The notes beneath the pieces were generated by a model. It saw only the letters and a list, made by a program, of their open reading frames with translations, was not told the origin of the DNA and did not search any database. A DNA stretch of 64,000 nucleotides from NCBI GenBank assembly GCA_016714535.1, contig JADKDR010000017.1, forward strand, positions 3,047 through 67,046, written 5' to 3'. Positions 40,328-50,210 of the stretch are shown piece by piece. The position numbers and the translations under genes are program-made. The stretch's first letter is position 1. Every line of letters begins with the position of its first letter. The DNA comes from Bacteroidota bacterium (GTDB lineage Bacteria; Bacteroidota; Bacteroidia; AKYH767-A; OLB10).

Positions 40328-42265
40328 ATGAAAAAAGTGTTGATTCGTGAAATGTTTGCTGCAATCGTAGTGCTTCTTATTTCTTGTGGTTGCTATGCGC
40401 AAAAAGGTGATTACACAACAAAAAGCAAAGCCGCACAAAAATATTATGAGACTGCACAGCGCTATTATGATAACCGTGACAACGACAATGCAAAAAGTGC
40501 CTTGCACGATGCGCTAAGTAAGGACAGTAATTTTGTTGAAGCACTCATGTTACAGTCAGCAGTGTTTGCCGATGAGGGAAATTATCTGTTGGCCATAGCA
40601 AGCCTTCAAAAGGCGGTTAGTATTAATCCTGATTTCTTTGTAAACAACTGGTACTCGCTTGGCCGGTTTCAATTGATAGCTGCGCAATACGACCAAGGGT
40701 TAATAAGCTTTTCTAAATTCTTATCTGATAAAACTATCAGCAATCAATTGCACAATGAGGCAAGCTATTATAAGTCATGTTGCGAATTTGCAATTCAATC
40801 AGTTGCTCAACCGGTTGATTTTAAGCCTGCATCTATGGGAAGTGCAATTAATACAGATGCTAATGAATATTATCCAACCATCCTCTTAGATGGCAGTGAG
40901 TTTTATTTTACACGAAGCAGGTTTGGCAGCCGAGGCGGCATTGAGCAAGAAGATTTTTATATAGCTAAATACAAAGATGGGCAATGGCAAATGGCGCAGA
41001 ATGCCGGAGAGCCGCTTAACACGGCAACTAACGAAGGTGCAGCAACCATTTCGGCAGATGGGAGTATGTTGTTTTTTACTGCTTGCAATAGGCCTGATGG
41101 GCAGGGCAGTTGCGATATCTACTACACCCGCAAGACAGCAATCGGTTGGGCCGAACCAAAAAATCTTGGAGCCAAAGTAAATACGGCATCATGGGAGTCA
41201 CAACCCTCTTTTTCGAGCGATGGAAAGTCGGTGTACTTTATTCGTGGCATATATGATGAAAACAGGAAAAAGCGAACCGATATTTATGTTAGCAATCTGG
41301 GCAACGATGGATTTTTTCAAACTCCGGTTAAGTTAAGCAATGTAATTAATACTGAGCGGAGCGAGGAAAGTGTTTTTATTCATCCCGATAACAAAACGTT
41401 GTATTTCTCATCGAGCGGACATGTTGGGATGGGTGGTTTGGATATCTATATGGCCATGCGCAAAGATGATGGCACATGGGGAAAGCCGGTAAATTTGGGC
41501 TTTCCAATTAATACAGAAGCAGATGAAAATAGCTTTATTGTGAGTGCAGATGGTTCAACGGCATATTTTGCAAGTGATCGCGAAGGTGGAGCAGGGGGGC
41601 TTGATTTGTATTCCTTTGCTTTGCCAGCCAAGCTGAAGCCACAACCAGTTACATATGCTCGTGGGCATATTTTTGATAAAAGCACAAATCAAAATTTGGA
41701 TGCAAAATACGAACTAATTGATGCTGCCAATGGCAGCATTCTCAAATGGGCAAATGCCAACCACGAAACAGGAACCTTTATCCTTGCTTTGCAAAAAGGA
41801 AATAACTATATCTTAAATGTAACTCAGCCCGGTTACCTGTTTTATACCGACAGTTTTCAGTGTACCACCAATGCCGATTATAATAAGCCTTATCGTATAG
41901 AGGTACCGTTACAAAAACTCACCTCCGGAGCAACCATGGTGCTAAAGAATGTTTTTTTTGATTCGGGCAAGTTTGATTTAAAACCAGAGTCGAATACAGA
42001 ATTAACAATCTTGTTTAATTTTCTGAATCAAAATCCAAATACAAAGATAGAGATATCGGGTCATACCGATAATACAGGCTTAGCTGCTACCAACCTTACA
42101 CTTTCAGAAAATCGAGCTAAGGCGGTTTTTAATTATTTACAAAGCAAAGGGATAGATCCGTTACGACTTAAGTACAAAGGCTATGGTGATAAGATGCCTA
42201 TTGGCGATAATCAAACAGAAGGCGGAAGGGCTCTTAACCGCAGAACTGAAATCAAAGTGCTGTAA
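40328..42265 (+). CDS. PorE-like OmpA-family protein (TPR, five-blade propeller, CRD, OmpA)
   Basis: 645 residues, domains in order: signal with lipobox-like LLISCGCYAQ; TPR-like helices (residues ~30-150); five PD40/WD40-like blades (each starts with ...N-T/D... and has DGSEFYFTRS, DGSMLFFTAC, DGKSVYFIRG, DNKTLYFSSS, DGSTAYFASD); a carboxypeptidase regulatory-like domain (RGHIFDKSTNQNLDAKYEL); an OmpA_C domain (FFDSGKFDLKPES, SGHTDNTGLAATNLTLSENR, ALNRRTEIKVL) that binds peptidoglycan. This order matches PorE, a T9SS component described in Porphyromonas gingivalis. A similar role, tying an outer-membrane export complex to the cell wall, is inferred. It lies next to rsmA. Confidence 0.85.
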   Translation: MKKVLIREMFAAIVVLLISCGCYAQKGDYTTKSKAAQKYYETAQRYYDNRDNDNAKSALHDALSKDSNFVEALMLQSAVFADEGNYLLAIASLQKAVSINPDFFVNNWYSLGRFQLIAAQYDQGLISFSKFLSDKTISNQLHNEASYYKSCCEFAIQSVAQPVDFKPASMGSAINTDANEYYPTILLDGSEFYFTRSRFGSRGGIEQEDFYIAKYKDGQWQMAQNAGEPLNTATNEGAATISADGSMLFFTACNRPDGQGSCDIYYTRKTAIGWAEPKNLGAKVNTASWESQPSFSSDGKSVYFIRGIYDENRKKRTDIYVSNLGNDGFFQTPVKLSNVINTERSEESVFIHPDNKTLYFSSSGHVGMGGLDIYMAMRKDDGTWGKPVNLGFPINTEADENSFIVSADGSTAYFASDREGGAGGLDLYSFALPAKLKPQPVTYARGHIFDKSTNQNLDAKYELIDAANGSILKWANANHETGTFILALQKGNNYILNVTQPGYLFYTDSFQCTTNADYNKPYRIEVPLQKLTSGATMVLKNVFFDSGKFDLKPESNTELTILFNFLNQNPNTKIEISGHTDNTGLAATNLTLSENRAKAVFNYLQSKGIDPLRLKYKGYGDKMPIGDNQTEGGRALNRRTEIKVL

Positions 42266-42774
42266 CTAGTTTTTAATCTTGATATAGATTATCTCCTTTT
42301 CGGAATTGGAATTAACAACATTGTCATAAAAAATCATTCCTTCGTTTGCAGTGGTACTCATGTTAATTTGTAAGGTATCATCAAATACAACGGACTCAAA
42401 CGACATTTTTCGTTTATTAGCAGTACGCAAGGGAAGTATGTGTGAGTGGCTATTGCTTCCTGCCTCCTGACAACGCATTTCATACGTTTTATTATTGAAA
42501 CTTAGCTCATAGCGTGAGAGCATGACCGTGTCGCCACTTTCCGAAATCATAAATTTTATGCCGCTATAATTAGTTTCACTGCTTTTATTCCATTGACAAT
42601 ATATTCTGCCTTCGTTGGTTAAGGTTAACCAGGTACCTTGTAGCCATGCATTTTTTCTACCTCACGCATAGTGTACGTAAAGTCGTCTCTGCGTAAGGTG
42701 GCTGCTAATGAAATTAATGCCAGAACTAAGACATTAATAAAAAGCGTATTAGAATATTTGAATTTAAAGAGCAA
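42266..42774 (-). CDS. Small exported protein of unknown function (frameshifted)
   Basis: The N-terminal frame (from a TTG at 42774) reads a signal-like LVLALISLAATLRRDDF and TMREVEK. After a T6 run at 42651-42656 that needs one more base, the other frame continues NAWLQGTWLTLTNEGRIYCQ and on to the C-terminal part with LSRYELSFNNKTYEMRCQEAG and ENVV-type strands. The Q-G-x-W opening and the beta-strand pattern resemble lipocalin-like proteins (DUF4488/4923-type). Intact length is ~169 residues. It is convergent with the PorE-like gene, with no gap between stop codons. Start is uncertain. Confidence 0.55.
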
Positions 42775-43004
42775 TTTATTTTGACTAATTATTTCCTCGT
42801 AAAAATATTAATTATAAGGGAGTTAGAACTTTTCAACAGGTTGTTCATTACTAACAACCTTGTGTTCATTAGGGCAAAGCCATGTTTCTGTAACGTGTTA
42901 ACAAGTTTTTTGGAGGTGAAGTGCCTGTTATTCTTGGTAATGAAATGCCAAATAGGTATTTTTGTTTAACGAAAGTAGGGTAAAGGATACAAAAAGTTAA
43001 ATTA

Positions 43005-44054
43005 TTACAGGTAGATGGATCCACTTATGGAGTCGTGGCTACTTCCGGTAACGCTACTTAATACATTGATTTGATTTGTGATTCTAAGGCATCCTAAAAA
43101 AGCGAAAATCAAGGCCTCTTTATAGTTGATAATAATATTATCGGGCAGTATAATCCTTGTTGAAGTTTGTTGTTGAATCTGCTCTAGTAAAAAACTATTA
43201 AATGCCCCGCCACCGGTAACCAGAGTTTGAGCATCTGCACTTAAATGCTCATTTATGGTAGCAGCAATTTGATTTGCAATATGAACGTTGCAAGTAAATA
43301 GTACATCTGCAATATTTTCGTAGCAATCAATTATTGGAATAATACTTTGTTCAAAAAGCTCACGTCCTAAACTTTTAGCACCTTTTTCCTTGTAAAATTT
43401 AAGCGCATTTAAATCTCCGAGAAGTTCGGGTATAAGTTTTCCCGACCGCGCTGTGTTGCCATTTTCATCATATATGAATCCTATTTTATGGCAGAGGTAA
43501 TTAAGTATCATATTTACATGAACAATATCAAAAGCAACTCGTTTATCTTTTTTTTCAAAAGAAATATTTGCAATGCCACCCAAATTGAGGCAAGCCTGAT
43601 AGGTAGAAAAAAGTAAGCGGTCGCCAATAGGAACCAGTGGAGCGCCTTGCCCGCCTAGGGCTACATCGGTGCTTCTGAAGTCGCAAACTGTTGTTATTCC
43701 TGTGCGTGCAGCAATAATTGCTCCTTTGCCAATTTGAACCGTATAACCTTTGTCGGGTTTGTGAATTACCGTATGCCCATGCGAAGAAATTAATTCGGGT
43801 TTCGCTTTGTGCTTATAATTAAATTCTTGTATGCACTCGCTCCAATAGTAGGCAAGGTAAGCATCCGCTGCTACAATTGCTTGCGCAGAGTCTTTATGTA
43901 AGGATGATAATTTTTGTTGCAAAGCATGGTCATAACCAAATGTTTCGGCAGTAATAATTTCGTAAATCCATTTTCCATCTTTTTGCTCAAAGCGGCATAG
44001 CGCAATGTCTAACCCATCAAGGGATGTGCCCGACATAAGTCCTAGTGTAAGCAT
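43005..44054 (-). CDS. anmK: Anhydro-N-acetylmuramic acid kinase
   Basis: 349 residues. The ATP-binding start GLMSGTSLDGLDIALCRF and the sugar-binding SHGHTVIHKPDKGYTVQIG are typical, with the catalytic Asp in VCDFRSTDVALGGQGAPL and the later VTGGGAFNSFL. It phosphorylates and hydrolyses 1,6-anhydro-MurNAc to MurNAc-6-phosphate during peptidoglycan recycling. Length and motifs are complete. It is 28 bases downstream of the DUF58 gene on the same strand. Confidence 0.95.
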   Translation of the reverse strand: MLTLGLMSGTSLDGLDIALCRFEQKDGKWIYEIITAETFGYDHALQQKLSSLHKDSAQAIVAADAYLAYYWSECIQEFNYKHKAKPELISSHGHTVIHKPDKGYTVQIGKGAIIAARTGITTVCDFRSTDVALGGQGAPLVPIGDRLLFSTYQACLNLGGIANISFEKKDKRVAFDIVHVNMILNYLCHKIGFIYDENGNTARSGKLIPELLGDLNALKFYKEKGAKSLGRELFEQSIIPIIDCYENIADVLFTCNVHIANQIAATINEHLSADAQTLVTGGGAFNSFLLEQIQQQTSTRIILPDNIIINYKEALIFAFLGCLRITNQINVLSSVTGSSHDSISGSIYL

Positions 44055-44082
44055 AATAAAACAGCGTAAGTATTAAATGAAA

Positions 44083-45414
44083 TCAAATCAAATTGCGGGC
44101 TTTAAATTCAAGGTATTTATTAACCGTGTTAGCGGTTAATGATTCCGGAGTGGTCAGCAAAGCTGGAATGCCATACTTATTAAGTTCTCGTACTATAAGT
44201 TTTTTCTCGCTAATAAACTTTGAGGCTATGGTATGCTCGTAAACTTCCTGCAAGGTTTGAGCAGGTGTATCTACCAACGCTCTTAATTCCGTATTTTCAA
44301 AAAACACAACCAGGCAAAGATGGTTAACTGCAATCTTACGGATAAATCGCAAGTTGCGTTCTAAACCACGTAACGTTTCAAAATTAGTAAAGAGTACAAT
44401 TAAACTTCGTTGCGTTATTTTTTTTCGAATCGTGTTATAAAGCGATTCATAGTCACTTTCGTTAAACAGCGATTTTTGGTCGTATAACAAGTCGTTAATT
44501 TTTAAAAGCTGAAACTGCTTACGTTCGGCTATAAGCACATTGTTTACTTTGTTAGAGAAGGTGATAATTCCGGACTTATCACTTTTTTGCAACGCAATAT
44601 TGCTTAACACCAGCGAAGAGTTGATAGCGTAGTCAAGCAAGGTCATTTGATTGAAAGGCATTTTCATAACACGGCCTTTATCAATAATGCAGTAAACATT
44701 TTGTGATCGCTCATCCTGATAGTTGTTAGTCATTAGTTGACCTCTGCGTGCAGTGGCTTGCCAATTCATACTGCGGTAATCATCGCCCTGCACATACTCA
44801 CGTATGTGCTCAAACTCCATACTTTGACCGATGCGTCTTATTTTTTTAATTCCAATTTCGCTTAAGCGGTTGCTTGCAGCAAGCAATTCGTATTTACGCA
44901 TTTGTATGTACGAAGGGTAAACTTTTATTTGTTTGTTGCGTGCAAAAATAAACCTGCGTTTTATCAACCCGATTTTGCTTAAGGCAAAAACATTTATTCC
45001 ACCAAAGCTGTACTCACCGCGTTTTACTGGACGCAAGTTATACGTTATTACATGCTCGGTACTAGCAGGTATGGTTGATAAAAAACGAATGTCCCGTCTC
45101 TGAAACTGAAAAGGAATTTCATCAATAATTTCAAAATGGATAGTAAAGGCATATCCATTAAATAGGTAGATACGTACTTCATTGTCATCTCCATTTGAAA
45201 AACGATCAGCCGTAATGCGCTGCGCTTTTAAAGGTTCGGCATAGCGAAAAAGCAAGAGGTAGTCAATAATTAATAGTCCGGTCGAAGCATAGAAAATAAT
45301 TTTTGCAGCATGACTTAATACCGGAACAAAAAAGGCAATTACAAATAATACTGCTATGCCACCGAATAACAAAAAGAGTCGTCCGGTGAGAAACAGATTT
45401 TTAATGTAGTGCAT
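44083..45414 (-). CDS. DUF58 domain-containing protein
   Basis: 443 residues. Two hydrophobic helices near the N-terminus (RLFLLFGGIAVLFVIAFF and a second one) are followed by the beta domain and the DUF58 signature GDDYRSMNWQATARRGQL. The VWA-like C-terminal part has a metal-site-like YCIIDKGRVM. DUF58 proteins are usually encoded beside MoxR AAA+ ATPases and VWA proteins; none is adjacent here, which is unusual. Possible envelope or chaperone-related role; unproven. Confidence 0.88.
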   Translation of the reverse strand: MHYIKNLFLTGRLFLLFGGIAVLFVIAFFVPVLSHAAKIIFYASTGLLIIDYLLLFRYAEPLKAQRITADRFSNGDDNEVRIYLFNGYAFTIHFEIIDEIPFQFQRRDIRFLSTIPASTEHVITYNLRPVKRGEYSFGGINVFALSKIGLIKRRFIFARNKQIKVYPSYIQMRKYELLAASNRLSEIGIKKIRRIGQSMEFEHIREYVQGDDYRSMNWQATARRGQLMTNNYQDERSQNVYCIIDKGRVMKMPFNQMTLLDYAINSSLVLSNIALQKSDKSGIITFSNKVNNVLIAERKQFQLLKINDLLYDQKSLFNESDYESLYNTIRKKITQRSLIVLFTNFETLRGLERNLRFIRKIAVNHLCLVVFFENTELRALVDTPAQTLQEVYEHTIASKFISEKKLIVRELNKYGIPALLTTPESLTANTVNKYLEFKARNLI

Positions 45415-45450
45415 GCCTAATGATATTAACTCCGCTAAACTAAAAATAAA

Positions 45451-46305
45451 TTATTGTAAAAAAACGATATCGCAAATAGCGAGTATACCAAACACGATAG
45501 AGGCAATTCCATTGGTTGTAAAAAATGCCATGTTCACTTTGCTCAAGTCGTTTGGCTTTACCAGCATGTGCTGGTAAAATATAAGTAGAATAAAGATGAT
45601 TGTACCGGATTGGTAAACCAATCCGGTATGAAAGCAGAAGGCAGTAACTAACAGTAAAGCCGCACTTGCAACATGTAACCCTGACGATAAACGTAGCGCA
45701 TTCACTTTGCCTAAAAGTCGTGGAACGGAATATAAATTATGTTGGGAGTCAAACTCCTCATCTTGCAGTGCATAAATAATATCAAATCCTGCAACCCAGG
45801 TTAATACTGTAAAACCAATAATTACAGGTTGCCAGGCAAAATGTGCAGTAACAGCAAGATAGGCTCCAACCGGTGCTAAAGCCAGACCAATTCCTAATAC
45901 GATATGACAAAGCGCAGTAAAACGCTTGGTGAAACTGTACCCTAAAATTACTGCCAATGCAACCGGTGAAAGGAGGAAACAAATGCGATTGACAAAGTAA
46001 CAGGTTAAAACAAATGCGAATGCTGTGGCAATGGTAAAAATTAACGCATGCTGCGGACTAATAGTTCCTGCAGGAATTTCGCGAATGGCTGTGCGTGCAT
46101 TCAGTATATCAATATCACGATCGATATAGCGATTAAAAGACATGGCCGCACTGCGTGCAAAAACCATACATAGTATCACTTTGAGTAAAAGCCACCACGA
46201 TAACTGAAAATTGACCGATGCTGCGCCCATAAAAAAACCAAGAAGCGCAAAGGGCATGGCAAAAATAGTGTGTGCAAATTTTATAAGTGACAGGTATCGC
46301 TTCAT
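45451..46305 (-). CDS. UbiA-family prenyltransferase (possibly MqnP-type)
   Basis: 284 residues with nine hydrophobic helices. Both aspartate-rich motifs of UbiA enzymes are present: FNRYIDRDIDILNARTA (N-x-x-x-D-x-x-x-D) and YALQDEEFDSQ (D-x-x-x-D). The family joins a polyprenyl diphosphate to an aromatic acid on the inner membrane. In many Bacteroidota that make menaquinone by the futalosine route the relative is MqnP, so this is the most likely role; it is inferred from family only, since no other mqn gene is in the window. Its ATG overlaps the stop of the preceding kelch gene (TAATG), implying translational coupling. Confidence 0.86.
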   Translation of the reverse strand: MKRYLSLIKFAHTIFAMPFALLGFFMGAASVNFQLSWWLLLKVILCMVFARSAAMSFNRYIDRDIDILNARTAIREIPAGTISPQHALIFTIATAFAFVLTCYFVNRICFLLSPVALAVILGYSFTKRFTALCHIVLGIGLALAPVGAYLAVTAHFAWQPVIIGFTVLTWVAGFDIIYALQDEEFDSQHNLYSVPRLLGKVNALRLSSGLHVASAALLLVTAFCFHTGLVYQSGTIIFILLIFYQHMLVKPNDLSKVNMAFFTTNGIASIVFGILAICDIVFLQ

Positions 46306-47930
46306 TACATTTCGATATTCAGTTTTTGAATAGCCTCGTATTTGCCTGCATTTAGTTGCAGGATGTAAACGGCCCCTTTTGCTATGCCTGGGCGTTTTAT
46401 TTCAAGTTTGTTTCGGCCAGCCGGAGTTTGCATAAACGAATATCGGTCGAGCAACTTGCCACTTTCATCACTCAAACTTATATACACATCCATGGTGTGA
46501 TCAGTGCTAACATATATTTCAATGGTTTCTGTTTTTATATTCGGATTTACTTGTAATTGCAAGGTGTTTACACTTTGCAGGTTGGGGTTTATTATTGCTT
46601 TTTCATTTTTAATCAAATATACTTCGCGAAGCGTATTATAGGGCCGCGAAAATTCCCCTTCGGTTTCCCAAAAGGTATTTTGCATATCACTTTTTATTCC
46701 ACCAATAATGTATCCTGTCAATATAGTATCACCAATTAACGAGTCCATTTGAATTACGCCATTTTGGTAGCTAGCAATATTTTCGGCTTTTATAAATTGT
46801 GCAACAGCTGTATAATACTCATCAAGTGACGATTCGAGCAGGTATTCTGTTTTACTGCCGCGTTCATTTGTAACAACATTGCAAATCGTTTTTACATGAG
46901 GGACATTATTATTTTGTACCGGTATGCCTATACTATCGTAGTAGTGAGCTATTCCACCCAGAAAAATATGATGCTGCGAACGCTGCTTGGTGCTATAAAG
47001 TGGAATTACAGGGCAGCTGTAATGATTATAATATTGAGCAAAGTGCGGCAGAACGTGATAGCCTCCGGTATCTACTCGTACGGCATTCATATAGGGCAAA
47101 TCCATCCCATATTGAAATACGCCTGAGTAAATATCAAGATATTCGTGGTTGTATTTGTCGCGTGCTGCAACAAGGTTGTAATCTCTGCGGTGCAGATTAA
47201 CGGTATCGGTATATGTTTTTATTTCAACTACCTGAAGCAAATTATTTGTTGAGTTTAGCTCGAATACTCTAATCTGATTAGAGTAAATTTGATTAAAGCC
47301 CGGTCCAAATTCTGGCCCGTTAGGATTATATCGACCTTCAAATACATGTCCTCCTATAAGATAAAATTGATTATTAAGCATGTGTAAGTTACCACCTGTA
47401 ACCTGAAAAATGGGGTTTTGCACGTGTTGGAAGCAATTTGTAATTGTTGTTCCATTTTCAATGGCTGCAATGGTTTTATCTATATCAAATACCAGCATAC
47501 GGTCGAAGGTGTGATGCTCATCAAGACTAGCACTATAACCATAACCACCGCATGCATATAGTTTATTTCCTAACTGGTAACATTGATGATTAGATGCCAC
47601 CAACTGATCATAGATGTAGCTTTCCAAACTATCAATAGCACGGCTTATGCATTTTTTTGTTTTTACGTTAATCACTATTGCGTTAAGATTCCTGTTTTCG
47701 ATATCGAAAGCTGCAAATGGCTGCCTTTTATGTAAGCCATCCAGACGTCCACCAATCATCAGTATTTTATCGCCAGACTTGCCTGCAATGGCCGAATGCA
47801 CGCTTACTAAACTATCCGCAGTTAATGGCTTAACAGTAATGGTGTATGGAAAAAGTTGTGCACTTGAAGTTGTATTAATAATCTGACAGCAAATCAGTAA
47901 GAAGTAGGTGGTTTTCAGTAAATACATCAT
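46305..47930 (-). CDS. Kelch-type secreted protein with T9SS-like C-terminus
   Basis: 541 residues. A signal peptide (LLICCQIINTTSSAQ) is followed by kelch-like blades with GG turns: ILMIGGRLDG, LYACGGYGYS, FYLIGGHVFEG, HHIFLGGIAH and TGYIIGGIKSD. The C-terminal ~75 residues (NPNIKTETIEIYVS, then GAVYILQLNAG and QKLNIEM) look like a T9SS sorting domain but lack the usual PNP start. It precedes and overlaps the UbiA-like gene, though the two functions look unrelated. Ligand unknown. Confidence 0.78.
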   Translation of the reverse strand: MMYLLKTTYFLLICCQIINTTSSAQLFPYTITVKPLTADSLVSVHSAIAGKSGDKILMIGGRLDGLHKRQPFAAFDIENRNLNAIVINVKTKKCISRAIDSLESYIYDQLVASNHQCYQLGNKLYACGGYGYSASLDEHHTFDRMLVFDIDKTIAAIENGTTITNCFQHVQNPIFQVTGGNLHMLNNQFYLIGGHVFEGRYNPNGPEFGPGFNQIYSNQIRVFELNSTNNLLQVVEIKTYTDTVNLHRRDYNLVAARDKYNHEYLDIYSGVFQYGMDLPYMNAVRVDTGGYHVLPHFAQYYNHYSCPVIPLYSTKQRSQHHIFLGGIAHYYDSIGIPVQNNNVPHVKTICNVVTNERGSKTEYLLESSLDEYYTAVAQFIKAENIASYQNGVIQMDSLIGDTILTGYIIGGIKSDMQNTFWETEGEFSRPYNTLREVYLIKNEKAIINPNLQSVNTLQLQVNPNIKTETIEIYVSTDHTMDVYISLSDESGKLLDRYSFMQTPAGRNKLEIKRPGIAKGAVYILQLNAGKYEAIQKLNIEM

Positions 47931-47970
47931 TGATAATGGTAGATAGCAAAGTTGATAAAACTTTTCTTTT

Positions 47971-48743
47971 TTATAAAATACGCTTAATGATCCGAAGCTT
48001 GTGCGTATATTTTTTTAGTACCTCGTTAAATATTCCGTAGTGGTCAATTTTATCAATTCGTACACGGCCACTGGCATGAATAATTTTAGATGAGTTAATC
48101 AATATTCCCGTATGTATGATATTGCCTTCTTCATTTTCAAAAAAGCAAGATCGTGTTGAACACACTCTTCAAGCAAATGGACCTGTCGGCCTTCTTCTGC
48201 TTGCTGTGCGGCATCGCGTTGAATTTTTATTCCTGATAATTTATAAATCATTTGAGTAAGACCACTGCAATCAATTCCAAACGGACTGCGGCCTCCCCAT
48301 AAGTAAGGAGCATTGTAATACATGTAAGCATCTTCGAGTAATTTGGCAGGAGTGCGAATGCATTTATCGGTATTGCGCATGGCTCCTTTGTAAGCATACA
48401 TTCGGTTACCAATATTAAAAGTTTCTTTGTTTAGAAAGGGCAAATAACTTCCAAGCACAATAGGGAAGGGTTGGTCTGCTTCAATTATACCTACAAGGTC
48501 ATAGCATACATTGTAGGAATCACGTTTGAGTTTTTCGAACTCGAAAATTTCAGTAGCGTGGCATTGCGCCTGAACCACCCACCCGGTATAATTATCGTAA
48601 TCGGTTCGAATGCGTATCCATTCATTTTGACGTTCGGTGATCTCAAACAAATCTCCGAACAATAACTGCGAAACCATTTCGCTACGATGGCCGGGTTCGG
48701 CACGCATTGGTACTATACTCTGTATACAAACTCCGTGTGTCAT
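47971..48743 (-). CDS. SH3 / NlpC-P60 peptidase (frameshifted near the 3' end)
   Basis: Two SH3-like segments at the N-terminus (VPMRAEPGHRSEMVSQLLFG, then ...DLVGIIEADQPFPI) are followed by an NlpC/P60 domain with the catalytic cysteine in PFGIDCSGLTQMIY. The catalytic histidine region lies past a break in an A6 run at 48139-48144; one more base gives AFFENEEGNIIHTGILINSS and then HASGRVRIDKIDHY. Intact length is ~256 residues, as in Bacteroidota C40 peptidases that cleave D-Glu-diaminopimelate links of murein peptides. No signal peptide is seen, suggesting a cytoplasmic recycling enzyme. Confidence 0.9.
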
Positions 48744-48909
48744 GGCTTTATTTTGTTTGCTGCGATTGCGTGTTTACGTTTAATTTTTTGCTGTCGTGCA
48801 CTATTAATTTTTAAAACATTTTAACTTCATACTACTGTTTAAATTAGCGAGAGGTGTTAGTGTAATAATTGTTTTTCAATTGGGTTGCACTAACCGTTGT
48901 TGCAGGGTG

Positions 48910-50085
48910 TTAGCACATTTCGATTACAATGGCACTACCACCGCCACCACCGTTGCATATAGCTGCAGCACCAACTTTTGCATTATTTTGTTGAAGTACA
49001 TGAAGCAACGTAACCACAATGCGGCAACCACTACTTCCTAAAGGATGCCCTAACGATACTGCACCACCATTTACATTTACTCGTGCTGGGTCTAGTTTCA
49101 TAATTTGGTTATTGGCTAATGAAACTACCGAAAATGCTTCGTTAATTTCAAAATAGTCTATATCGCCTAGTTGCTTTCCTGCTTTGGCAACTGCCAAAGG
49201 CAGTGCCTTGCTTGGGCTGGTTGTAAACCACTCAGGTGCCTGTTGTGCATCAGCATATGAAACTATTTTAGCAAGTGGTTTTATGTTTAGTTCTTTTACT
49301 TTTTTCCCACTCATTAATATTACGGCCGAGGCACCATCATTTAATGTACTTGCATTGGCAGCGGTAACTGTACCATCTTTTTGAAATGCGGGCTTCAATG
49401 TTGGTACCTTAGCAAAATCTACCTTTTTGTAATCTTCGTCTTCGCTTATTATTGTTTCTTTTCCCTTAACGTTTATAGTTACCGGTACAATTTCATTTTT
49501 AAATTTTCCGGCTTCGTAAGCTGCAGCACTTCGTTTATATGATTCTATTGCATGTGCATCTTGCTCTTCGCGCGTAATTTTGCACTCTGCAGCGCATAGT
49601 TCGGCTGCATTGCCCATGTGATAGTCTTTGTAAACATCCCATAGGCCGTCTTTCACAAGTCCATCTGTAATCTGACCGTGGCCATATTTATAGCCATTGC
49701 GGGCTTTATCAAGATAATAGGGTACATTGCTCATGCTCTCCATACCTCCGGCTACCATAATATCTTTATCACCATTTGCTATAGCTTGTGCAGCCATCAT
49801 AATGGCCTTCATGCCTGATGAACACACTTTATTAATAATGGTTCCCGGTGTTGTAACGGGTATTCCGGCACCAATACTTGCCTGGGTTACAGGCGCCTGT
49901 CCTATTCCTGCGCTCAGTGCATTTCCCATTAATACCTCTTCTACCATGTCGGGTTTTACTCCGCTACGTTCAAGTGCTGCTTTTATAGCTATTGCTCCTA
50001 ACTGCGGAGCACTCATGCCTGAAAAGGAACCGCCAAAACTTGCAATTGGTGTTCGCACGGCACTAACAATAAATACTTCTTCCAT
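48910..50085 (-). CDS. Acetyl-CoA C-acetyltransferase (thiolase)
   Basis: 391 residues, complete. The nucleophile is C88 in NKVCSSGMKA; the second catalytic pair is His in GGAVSLGHPLGSSGCRI and Cys in AICNGGGGGSA. The N-terminus FIVSAVRTPIASFGGS is typical of biosynthetic/degradative thiolases such as AtoB. It condenses or cleaves acetoacetyl-CoA. It stands alone on its strand; the acyl-CoA mutase IcmF lies 3.4 kb away, and both belong to short-chain acyl-CoA metabolism. Confidence 0.95.
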   Translation of the reverse strand: MEEVFIVSAVRTPIASFGGSFSGMSAPQLGAIAIKAALERSGVKPDMVEEVLMGNALSAGIGQAPVTQASIGAGIPVTTPGTIINKVCSSGMKAIMMAAQAIANGDKDIMVAGGMESMSNVPYYLDKARNGYKYGHGQITDGLVKDGLWDVYKDYHMGNAAELCAAECKITREEQDAHAIESYKRSAAAYEAGKFKNEIVPVTINVKGKETIISEDEDYKKVDFAKVPTLKPAFQKDGTVTAANASTLNDGASAVILMSGKKVKELNIKPLAKIVSYADAQQAPEWFTTSPSKALPLAVAKAGKQLGDIDYFEINEAFSVVSLANNQIMKLDPARVNVNGGAVSLGHPLGSSGCRIVVTLLHVLQQNNAKVGAAAICNGGGGGSAIVIEMC

Positions 50086-50210
50086 TTTTTTTATTTTATA
50101 AATTGAATTTTTAACCTGTTTAATCTTGTTATTTGGGCGCGCAATTACGGCATTATTTACCGAGGCGACAAAATTCGTAAACTGCGAGTTATTAAAATAA
50201 ATTTAAGGAC

